Source: an uncultured Paraprevotella sp.
GTDB lineage: Bacteria; Bacteroidota; Bacteroidia; Bacteroidales; Bacteroidaceae
Direction: 5' to 3'
NCBI GenBank assembly: GCA_910584955.1
Contig: CAJUDC010000102.1
Coordinates: 1-9,515, forward strand
Length of the DNA: 9,515 nucleotides
The notes below the pieces were generated by a model, which was not told the origin of the DNA, made no database searches, and was given only the letters and a program-made list of their open reading frames with translations. How positions within the stretch are numbered: the stretch's first letter is position 1; each line of letters starts with the position of its first letter. Positions 1 through 5,131 of the stretch are shown here, piece after piece. The translations under genes and the position numbers were made by a program.

Positions 1-35
1 AAGTAAAAGCCTCACAACGGCATTGCTGTGAGGCT
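1..35 (-). terminator. Intrinsic terminator after the AraC-type regulator
   Basis: Read on the minus strand, a perfect 9-bp stem (AGCCTCACA at 8-16 paired with TGTGAGGCT at 27-35) encloses a 10-base loop and is followed by TTTTACTT running to the window edge. It lies about 40 bases past the stop codon of the regulator at 77, so it most likely ends that transcript. The T-tract is short and broken by A and C, and the window edge hides anything further. Confidence 0.75.
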
Positions 36-76
36 CAAAGAATATTGCTCAAAAGCTCAGTATCGTTTTGCTCAAT

Positions 77-511
77 TCATGTAAACAGGGCCGTCGGAGA
101 TATACCGTATTGTCTTTTGAATGCGGTCGAAAAATGAGAAGGATTCTTAAACCCGACTTCCGCATAAACATCCCTCACTTTGGCACCCTTTTCTTTCATT
201 TTGGCATACGCCATTTCAAGACGCTTGCGAATTAACCATTTTTCGGGAGTCAGGTCGCTTATTTTCTTAAAATCCCGTTTGAAGGTAGCCAAACTACGCC
301 CTGTATAGTGCGCAAATTCCTCCATAGTGAAATCATACATATAGTTTTCGTTCATGAAGTCCAAAATATCCACTTTCCAAGGTTCGTTAAAATCAAAAAG
401 CAATGAAGCGAAACGTTTGTCTATATGCAATAGGGCAAGCAATCCTTCCTGCAATTTCAAGTTCATGAAGTCGTCCTGCGGCTTCACATCGGGATCAAAA
501 TAAGGTGTCAT
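77..511 (-). CDS. C-terminal half of the AraC regulator: linker and DNA-binding domain
   Basis: This open frame of 144 residues carries the whole DNA-binding region. Residues 1-55 look like the helical linker found between sensor and DNA-binding domains. A first helix-turn-helix spans about residues 61-85 (core EEFAHYTGRSLATFKRDFKK), and a second spans about 111-140 with the AraC signature VGFKNPSHFSTAFKRQYG. If translated alone from the ATG next to the upstream stop, it would be a DNA-binding protein lacking its ligand-sensing domain. No Shine-Dalgarno-like sequence precedes that ATG, which says little in Bacteroidetes, where such sequences are weakly used. Whether it is made at all is uncertain; most likely it is the 3' part of a disrupted gene. 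Confidence 0.6.
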   Translation of the reverse strand: MTPYFDPDVKPQDDFMNLKLQEGLLALLHIDKRFASLLFDFNEPWKVDILDFMNENYMYDFTMEEFAHYTGRSLATFKRDFKKISDLTPEKWLIRKRLEMAYAKMKEKGAKVRDVYAEVGFKNPSHFSTAFKRQYGISPTALFT

Positions 512-922
512 CTAGGTAAAGAGGCTTTGCAGTTCCACCGTATCGGGCAGTTTCATAACCCTCGATTCCAATTTAGGAGTAGTAGAAGACATTTTATATT
601 GCTCGGACAGTCCGTACATCCTACGCAGAAAAGCACGTTTGAACCGAAGAAAAATACCGCAATAACGCTCACCGTTATGCGGTTTCTTGTACATGGTAAG
701 ATGATGGTCACGCGGGATAAATACACATTCCCCTTTCCCTACATGTATCTGTTCCGCGCCATTATCGAGAACCATTTCTCCCGAATATACATAATTGACG
801 GCATACTCACGAGAACGATGAATGCAAGCATCCGAATCATCGTAGAAGAAACTATAAAACACATCATTATAATTAAAAATCAGTTTCAGCGGTCTATCTT
901 CGTTCCCCATGCTCTTCTCCAT
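512..922 (-). CDS. N-terminal half of the AraC regulator: cupin-like sensor domain
   Basis: This frame of 136 residues ends at the TAG that interrupts the regulator. Residues about 43-80 have the pattern of a cupin/AraC-binding beta barrel (YVYSGEMVLDNG, then GKGECVFIPRDHHLTMYK), the fold that binds small effectors in many AraC proteins. Residues after about 85 (GIFLRFKRAFLRRMYGL) complete the domain and lead into the linker. The start is ATG at 920-922; a second in-frame ATG lies four codons inside (908-910) and could be the real start. Without the DNA-binding half this product could not act as an activator by itself. The effector is not identifiable from the sequence. Confidence 0.6.
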   Translation of the reverse strand: MEKSMGNEDRPLKLIFNYNDVFYSFFYDDSDACIHRSREYAVNYVYSGEMVLDNGAEQIHVGKGECVFIPRDHHLTMYKKPHNGERYCGIFLRFKRAFLRRMYGLSEQYKMSSTTPKLESRVMKLPDTVELQSLFT

Positions 923-957
923 ATGCTTTCGTGTTTACTATTCCAAAAGTGAAAATA

Positions 958-965
958 CAAAAATA
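958..965 (-). promoter_or_regulatory. Possible Bacteroides -7 element for the AraC regulator
   Basis: On the minus strand TATTTTTG matches TAnnTTTG, 35 bases upstream of the start codon at 922, which would leave a leader of roughly 25-30 bases. No TTTG is present at the expected distance for the -33 element, so the call is weak in this AT-rich stretch. The remaining gap to 1055 shows no gene. Confidence 0.35.
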
Positions 966-1055
966 AGTCCGTTCCTGTACGCCCTGCTACTCTTTTATGA
1001 ATTCCCCTTCCTCATTCGGCTGTGTATGGCTGTCCCGTTATCCCTCTCCACCACA

Positions 1056-1102
1056 CACAAAAAACAAAAATCGTCTTGCATATATTACTATGCAAAACGA
1101 TT
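1056..1102 (-). terminator. Intrinsic terminator of the tRNA transcript
   Basis: A 14-base inverted repeat (1069-1082 with 1089-1102, 13 of 14 positions paired, one C/A mismatch, 6-base loop) is followed on the minus strand by a T-rich run interrupted by single Gs (TTTTTGTTTTTTGTG). It lies about 60 bases past the last tRNA gene, as expected for the end of the tRNA unit. On the plus strand no T-run follows, so it acts in one direction only. Confidence 0.8.
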
Positions 1103-1158
1103 CCTATTCATCTTCATCATTTTATTTCAATAAGAAAAATTCTTCATTCCAAACTGGA

Positions 1159-1238
<80 letters not shown>

Positions 1239-1261
1239 AAACTGATTCTTATATTATGGTG

Positions 1262-1345
1262 TGAAGAGAAGGAGACTCGAACTCCCACGACACAATCGTC
1301 ACTACCCCCTCAAAGTAGCGCGTCTACCAATTCCGCCATCTCTCC
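1262..1345 (-). tRNA. tRNA-Leu, anticodon GAG
   Basis: This 84-nucleotide class II tRNA has a long variable arm, as leucine tRNAs do. The acceptor is GGAGAGA with TCTCTTC (one G-T pair), the discriminator is A, the anticodon stem is CTACT/GGTAG (one T-G pair), and the loop TTGAGGG gives GAG. The T arm is GGGAG/CTCCT with loop TTCGAGT. It reads CUC and CUU. The discriminator A is a leucine identity element. No directly adjacent CCA is encoded. Confidence 0.95.
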
Positions 1346-1370
1346 AAAGCTAAAAACAGATTGGTTGGGG

Positions 1371-1453
1371 TGCCCAGAACAGGACTCGAACCTGCACGTC
1401 ATTGCTAACACTAGTACCTGAAACTAGCGCGTCTACCATTCCGCCACCTGGGC
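1371..1453 (-). tRNA. tRNA-Leu, anticodon CAG
   Basis: This 83-nucleotide class II tRNA has acceptor GCCCAGG with TCTGGGC, discriminator A, anticodon stem CTAGT/ACTAG and loop TTCAGGT, giving CAG. It has a long variable arm and a T arm with loop TTCGAGT. It reads CUG, a frequent leucine codon in the GC-rich genes at the right of this window. It is the second gene of the tRNA unit, with short spacers to its neighbours (28 and 25 bases) as in a processed polycistronic precursor. Confidence 0.95.
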
Positions 1454-1481
1454 TTTTTTCACGCAATCTCTGTCATTACAG

Positions 1482-1554
<73 letters not shown>

Positions 1555-1589
1555 AATATGACTTCTCTTACATCGTTTCAATATCATAA

Positions 1590-1605
1590 GCATTCCCCTG
1601 AATGC
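1590..1605 (-). promoter_or_regulatory. Small hairpin at the 5' end of the tRNA precursor
   Basis: GCATTC and GAATGC form a perfect 6-bp stem with a 4-base loop. The predicted transcription start from the promoter at 1611-1641 falls at or next to 1605, so the primary transcript would begin with this stem. It could protect the precursor's 5' end or slow early elongation; this function is inference. It is too short and lacks a T-run to be a terminator. Confidence 0.5.
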
Positions 1606-1610
1606 GGTTG

Positions 1611-1641
1611 CAAAGGTACAACATTTTTTTATATCTGCAAA
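1611..1641 (-). promoter_or_regulatory. Bacteroides-type promoter of the tRNA unit
   Basis: On the minus strand TTTG at 1641-1638 is followed after 19 bases by TACCTTTG at 1618-1611, an exact match to the Bacteroides primary sigma factor consensus in both elements and spacing. Transcription should start near 1605 and run through all four tRNAs. The spacer is AT-rich and contains a run of seven As, which may help strength. This is the best promoter in the window, as expected for a stable RNA unit. Confidence 0.88.
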
Positions 1642-1666
1642 TATTTAACGAGAAAAAAACATCTTC

Positions 1667-2218
1667 TTATGGCATTTTTATCGAATCAGCAAGTTCACGA
1701 TAGCTTCTCATCATACGAAAATAGACGGAAGTCCCTGCTATAGCCCCGAGAAGCAAACCGGTTAACATTCCCCATCGGGCATATACATTGTCTTCCCAAT
1801 GCAGATAAAGCATGAACAGTGTCGGAAGGGCTATCCCTATCAGTATCACTTGGAACTGATGATGGCGATGACGGTAGAAAAGAGACTTTCGTGCCAGCTG
1901 CACCACTCCCAACGTATGTAGATCCAGACCCTTCATCCCCTGCCAGAGATATAAATCCATCAAACCGGCCGTTATAAAATAAAAGGCTATGATTAATTTT
2001 AATCCCCATCCCAATTCATGACGTAATAAAATGAGCTGACAACTTCCCAATATAGGTGCAAGAACCGCAAACCGGCGATATTGGCGTATCAGCTTTTCCC
2101 GCGCCGAACATACGGTTTCCTGTTTCAAACGCTGAATAAGATGTTCATTACTGGTTTCAAGTTTGTTCATTCGTTCGTTAAGGCAGTCCAACTGCTGTTT
2201 TATTTCCTGTAAGTCCAT
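1667..2218 (-). CDS. Coiled-coil membrane protein next to the ECF sigma factor, family not recognised
   Basis: This protein has 183 residues. Residues 1-45 are charged and rich in Leu, Glu and Lys with a heptad-like pattern, so probably a short cytoplasmic coiled coil. Four hydrophobic segments follow at about 51-66, 73-93, 122-140 and 149-168. A basic, His-rich stretch (RKSLFYRHRHHQ, 110-121) lies between the second and third. There is no cleavable signal peptide and no enzyme motif. It starts 18 bases after the sigma factor's stop, with AAGG just upstream of its ATG, so the two are almost certainly cotranscribed. By analogy with other ECF loci it may control or anchor the sigma factor, but I see no classical anti-sigma zinc motif or FecR-type domain. 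The function is therefore open. No terminator is evident between its stop and the tRNA promoter. Confidence 0.75.
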   Translation of the reverse strand: MDLQEIKQQLDCLNERMNKLETSNEHLIQRLKQETVCSAREKLIRQYRRFAVLAPILGSCQLILLRHELGWGLKLIIAFYFITAGLMDLYLWQGMKGLDLHTLGVVQLARKSLFYRHRHHQFQVILIGIALPTLFMLYLHWEDNVYARWGMLTGLLLGAIAGTSVYFRMMRSYRELADSIKMP

Positions 2219-2236
2219 ATTACCTTGTTTATAAGA

Positions 2237-2728
2237 TTACCGATTCGAATATTTAACAAGTTTTTCCTTGATACGATGAATACGCGATGCCACGGTGTTG
2301 CGCGGAAGTCCCATTATAGCTGCAATAACCTCATAGGGATGATCATCAAGCCATAACAATATGAGCGCCTTTTCTATCTTGTCCAACCGGTTGATCAGCC
2401 GATGCACTTCGGCCAACCGTTCCGTGTCGTCCCCCTCGCTGTCGGTCAATTCCGTCAGCGAATCCAGCGGCACCGTATCTTTCAGCTTACGGTGCTTGCG
2501 AAAATAGGACACACAACTGTTAAGGGTGACCCGATATATCCATGTAGTTATATCGGAGTCACCCTTAAAACGGTCGCTGCCACGCCATAAATTGATAAAT
2601 GCTTCCTGTCTCAGATCTTCAAAATCTTCGGCATTCTCGGCGTACATGTAGCACACCTTGTTCACCGTCGCCCCATAGCATCTGATCAGTTCGCGGAAAA
2701 AGGATTCTGTTTGCTTGCTATCTTGCAT
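2237..2728 (-). CDS. ECF-type RNA polymerase sigma factor
   Basis: This sigma-70 family factor of the ECF group directs RNA polymerase to a specific promoter set. From the ATG at 2726-2728 it has 163 residues, normal for the group. Region 2 covers about residues 14-80, with the core-binding and -10 segment DLRQEAFINLWR at 38-49 and TTWIYRVTLNSCVSYFRKHR at 61-80. An acidic linker spans about 88-105. Region 4 covers about 107-160, with the helix-turn-helix YEVIAAIMGLPRNTVASRIH at 132-151. The frame stays open upstream to a TTG at 2801-2803, but those 25 extra codons overlap the best promoter candidate (2770-2800) and are not typical of an ECF N-terminus, so I chose the internal ATG. The membrane protein directly downstream is its likely operon partner. 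The regulon cannot be told from this sequence. Confidence 0.88.
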   Translation of the reverse strand: MQDSKQTESFFRELIRCYGATVNKVCYMYAENAEDFEDLRQEAFINLWRGSDRFKGDSDITTWIYRVTLNSCVSYFRKHRKLKDTVPLDSLTELTDSEGDDTERLAEVHRLINRLDKIEKALILLWLDDHPYEVIAAIMGLPRNTVASRIHRIKEKLVKYSNR

Positions 2729-2769
2729 TTGTGTTATCTGTTTTATTGCGATTTTCTGATCACTTAGAC

Positions 2770-2800
2770 GCAAGATATCTTCCAAAAGTTCCCGCCGCAA
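2770..2800 (-). promoter_or_regulatory. Possible promoter of the sigma factor operon
   Basis: On the minus strand TTGC (2800-2797) and TATCTTGC (2777-2770) are separated by 19 bases, an imperfect match to TTTG-N19-TAnnTTTG with one T missing in the -7 element. It would give a leader of about 35 bases before the ATG at 2728. The deviation could mean weak expression or recognition by another sigma factor, possibly its own product; that is speculation. Confidence 0.4.
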
Positions 2801-2847
2801 CAAGAAATATCAATAAAAATTATCCTGTCGCTCTTTCCACACCTTAT

Positions 2848-2883
2848 ATTATATAGAAAGAGGCCAGGCTTTCCCTATATAAT
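2848..2883 (-). terminator. Hairpin downstream of nspC, possible weak terminator
   Basis: Eleven bases past the nspC stop, ATTATATAG (2848-2856) pairs perfectly with CTATATAAT (2875-2883). An inner AAAG/CTTT extends the stem across a 2-base bulge, with an 8-base loop. On the minus strand it is followed by ATAAGG, not a T-run, so termination may be partial; it may instead protect the mRNA 3' end. The stem is nearly symmetric and works on either strand. Confidence 0.5.
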
Positions 2884-2894
2884 ACGTATCCGGT

Positions 2895-4088
2895 TCAGCA
2901 CATACGGTCTCGGTAGTCCTCGTACGTAAATTTGCGGTAATATTCCCATGTGCCGTCGGTATGCAACAGCGCTATGGAAGGATGTGCTATTCCGTTAAAC
3001 ATATTTGTTTTAACGGTGGTGTAATGAATCATATCCTCAAATATAAGACGGTCGCCTATCTGTAGCGGCCGCTCAAATCGCCAGCATCCCATAAAATCGC
3101 CGCTCAAACAGCTGTTTCCGCCCAGACGATACACAGGCTCTTTACGGGCTTCTTCCGTTTTCACGTAATCGGAAGCCAGTGATTCGGCTCCCCGGATAGC
3201 AGGCTGATAAGGCATTTCCAGGCAATCCGGCATGTGGCAGGTGAAACTTACATCCAGTATCGCCGTACGTATTCCCTGATTTTCTACAATATCCACCACC
3301 CCGGCCAGCAGCGGACCGGTTTGCCAGGCAAACGCCGAACCGGGTTCCAGTATCAGTGAGAGATTCGGATAGCGCTTCTTCAGACCAAGCAGTAAAGCAA
3401 TCAAATGTTCCACATCGTAATCCCGGCGTGTCATCAGATGCCCTCCTCCCAGGTTCAGCCATTTCAACCGAGGCAACCAATGCCCGAACTTAGCTTCTAT
3501 ATGTTCCAAGGTATGTTCCAAGGCATAAGAATCGCTCTCACAATGGCAATGGCAATGGAAACCTTCAATGCCTTCGGGAAGTTCCCGGGGCAAGGCGGAC
3601 GCCGTTATGCCGAAACGCGAACCCGGAGCGCAGGGGTTGTACAATTCCACGTCTATCTCGGAATATTCGGGATTGATACGCACACCGCACGAAATCGTCT
3701 CCCCGTCGTGCGCCGCATTATACGTGCGCACCTGCGGATAAAAACGCTCGTATTGCGAAAGCGAATTAAAGGTTACGTGGCTGCTGCATGCCAATAGGGC
3801 CGGAAAATTCGCTTCGGTATACGCCGGAGAATACGTATGAGCCTTACTGCCGAATTCTTCGTAAGCCAGACGAGCTTCGTACAGCGAACTGGCCGTAGTA
3901 TGGCGGATATATTCGCGGAATATGGGGAACGAACGCCAAAGGGCAAAAGCCTTGAAGGCCAGAATCACCTCCGCCCCCGAACGGTCCATTACCGAACGGA
4001 TCAAAGTTAGATTGCGACGCAGCAGCTCTTCCTCCAGAATATAACAGGGAGTAGGCACTCCCGCATAAGTTTGTTTGTCTGTCTGCAT
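2895..4088 (-). CDS. nspC: Carboxynorspermidine/carboxyspermidine decarboxylase
   Basis: This cytoplasmic PLP enzyme of the alanine racemase-fold decarboxylases removes the carboxyl group from carboxyspermidine (or carboxynorspermidine) to give spermidine (or norspermidine). That is the last step of the route that bypasses S-adenosylmethionine decarboxylase, and it is known as the main spermidine route in gut Bacteroides. The 397 residues match the family length. K46 in ILAFKAFAL is the expected Schiff-base lysine. LNLGGG (211-216) and EPGSAF (248-253) fit PLP phosphate binding, and GNSCLSGD (324-331) carries the catalytic cysteine C327. The segment FHCHCHCES (177-185) has three His-Cys pairs encoded by a tandem hexamer. 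The ATG at 4088 is followed quickly by VPTPCYILEEELL, the usual family N-terminus, which supports this start. The partner dehydrogenase is not in the window. The gene sits just behind another operon's terminator and I see no clear promoter. Confidence 0.92.
   Translation of the reverse strand: MQTDKQTYAGVPTPCYILEEELLRRNLTLIRSVMDRSGAEVILAFKAFALWRSFPIFREYIRHTTASSLYEARLAYEEFGSKAHTYSPAYTEANFPALLACSSHVTFNSLSQYERFYPQVRTYNAAHDGETISCGVRINPEYSEIDVELYNPCAPGSRFGITASALPRELPEGIEGFHCHCHCESDSYALEHTLEHIEAKFGHWLPRLKWLNLGGGHLMTRRDYDVEHLIALLLGLKKRYPNLSLILEPGSAFAWQTGPLLAGVVDIVENQGIRTAILDVSFTCHMPDCLEMPYQPAIRGAESLASDYVKTEEARKEPVYRLGGNSCLSGDFMGCWRFERPLQIGDRLIFEDMIHYTTVKTNMFNGIAHPSIALLHTDGTWEYYRKFTYEDYRDRMC
3500..3523. 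repeat. Perfect 12-bp tandem duplication inside nspC
   Basis: TATGTTCCAAGG occurs twice head to tail (3500-3511 and 3512-3523). On the coding strand it encodes LEHTLEHI, a repeated Leu-Glu-His motif just after the His-Cys segment. The unit is a multiple of three, so gain or loss of a copy would keep the frame. Confidence 0.85.
3541..3558. repeat. Hexanucleotide tandem repeat (CAATGG)x3 inside nspC
   Basis: Three exact copies of CAATGG; on the coding strand they encode consecutive His-Cys pairs in the active-site region of NspC. It lies 17 bases from the 12-bp tandem repeat. The unit is in frame, so slippage would change the number of His-Cys pairs without truncating the enzyme. Confidence 0.85.
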
Positions 4089-4111
4089 GTATATAAATCA
4101 GATCGTAAGCA

Positions 4112-4137
4112 TAAAAATCCGTCCCTGTCAGGAACGG
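4112..4137 (-). terminator. Intrinsic terminator after the barrel/PCMD operon
   Basis: On the minus strand CCGTTCC and GGGACGG form a 7-bp GC-rich stem (one T-G pair) with loop TGACA, followed by ATTTTTA. It begins 6 bases after the stop of the PCMD gene, so it closes the two-gene operon. It also lies only 24 bases upstream of the nspC start codon. Confidence 0.85.
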
Positions 4138-4143
4138 AGGTCT

Positions 4144-5100
4144 TTAATACACCACACGCACATTGTCAATCCAGAATGTATTCCCAATGGAACCCACATA
4201 CGCTCCTCCGTGACTGGAATCGAACTGAAGGCACATGTGTGTGGGCACCTCGTCTTCCGAAGCCCATCCCACTTCCTTGACCGGTACGTTCTTTCCCTTG
4301 CTGTTAACGCAATATTTGGTATCGTCTCCTCCAATCAGTCCCATATAACTTTTATAGAACGGCTGATGGGTGATGTCTCCGTAATGGATGGTAAACTGAG
4401 CACCGTTCACCCACCCGTCCGTAGACTTTCCGAAACGATGTACCAAGGTGCCCACGCGTTTGGCATAGATAGTACCGTCAGCGTCCTCCCATCTTTTCTG
4501 CAACACGCAGATTACATCCGGCATATCCATACCTTCCACCTTCTTCACCCGGCTGAAACCGGTTTCCCGGATACGGTCGGGTTTACCGGAGAGTTTCACT
4601 TTATAATCGAACATCAATGCCTTCGGCCTTTTGGTAAAAGGCACTCCGGCCGACAGCTTACCCATCGGATTCGACGTACTGGTAATGGGTTCGAGTACGC
4701 TTCCCAGCCAAACCGATCCGGCAGCCAGCACCTTTATATTCACCACTCCCAGTACCACACATTTCTCGATATGGGTTTCCAAACGGGCACAATAACCGTC
4801 TCCTCTCTTTTCCCGATACACGGAAGTGTTGGTCTTCGTGATTCCGCAGACTTTGGCCATTACGTTTGATGTGGCCCAGGGAGAACCGCCGGCATTCTGA
4901 TAGGGTTCGTTTTGTTTCCAGTTTATCGACGGACCGATTTCATGAAGTATCTTGGTGTTTCCGCCGATGATTCCGCTTTCCTTCACGTTCCTTACTACCC
5001 ATTTGTCAAAATCTCCATATTTCAACAATTCGGTTTGAGCGTTTACCGCTACCGACAACCATACGGCTGCTCCGGCACCGGCCCATTTTTTCATTTTCAT
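4144..5100 (-). CDS. Secreted PCMD-domain protein (putative carbohydrate-related beta-sandwich)
   Basis: From the ATG at 5098-5100 the product has 318 residues. It opens with a short basic n-region and a hydrophobic segment (WAGAGAAVWLSVAV) ending VNA before QT, a signal peptidase I site near residue 21. There is no lipobox cysteine, so it should be a soluble exported protein. The mature part begins ELLKYGDFDKW and ends FWIDNVRVVY, both typical of the PCMD domain (putative carbohydrate metabolism domain), a Bacteroidetes beta-sandwich family; the assignment is from recognition, not a search. No catalytic residues can be named. An upstream in-frame ATG at 5145 would overlap the barrel gene and bury the signal peptide, so I rejected it. 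The gene follows the barrel gene by 31 bases and ends in a terminator, so they form one operon and probably share an envelope role. Confidence 0.72.
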   Translation of the reverse strand: MKMKKWAGAGAAVWLSVAVNAQTELLKYGDFDKWVVRNVKESGIIGGNTKILHEIGPSINWKQNEPYQNAGGSPWATSNVMAKVCGITKTNTSVYREKRGDGYCARLETHIEKCVVLGVVNIKVLAAGSVWLGSVLEPITSTSNPMGKLSAGVPFTKRPKALMFDYKVKLSGKPDRIRETGFSRVKKVEGMDMPDVICVLQKRWEDADGTIYAKRVGTLVHRFGKSTDGWVNGAQFTIHYGDITHQPFYKSYMGLIGGDDTKYCVNSKGKNVPVKEVGWASEDEVPTHMCLQFDSSHGGAYVGSIGNTFWIDNVRVVY

Positions 5101-5131
5101 TGTTCTTATCTTATTTTCCTGATGAAGCTTA

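Larger units (their letters stand above)
77..922 (-). pseudogene. AraC-family transcriptional regulator, split by an in-frame TAG stop
   Basis: Two abutting minus-strand open frames lie in the same reading frame and are separated only by one TAG codon at 512-514. Joined, they would give a regulator of about 280 residues, a usual length for AraC proteins with an N-terminal cupin-like sensor domain and a C-terminal double helix-turn-helix. The sensor half ends SLFT, then TAG, then MTPYFDPD. One C-to-T change from CAG (Gln) would account for the stop; that ancestral codon is my inference. Nothing else looks damaged: no frameshift, and both halves keep conserved-looking cores, so the break may be recent or a strain-specific or sequencing variant. 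The ATG directly after the stop (TAGATG) would allow reinitiation, so two separate polypeptides cannot be excluded. A terminator follows at 1-35 and a possible promoter lies at 958-965. The regulated genes are not visible in the window. Confidence 0.75.

Noticed and set aside
512..514. Recoding of TAG (for example pyrrolysine or phage-type amber reassignment)
   Set aside because: No suppressor tRNA or pyrrolysine genes are present, and TAG ends the hydrolase gene normally, so amber reads as stop here.
2729..2803. N-terminal extension of the sigma factor from a TTG codon
   Set aside because: The 25 extra codons overlap the likely promoter, and the internal ATG gives the normal ECF length.
4075..4869. 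264-codon plus-strand frame over the PCMD gene
   Set aside because: The minus strand carries a signal peptide and family ends at this place, and the plus frame crosses the terminator and another gene's start; no recognisable domain.
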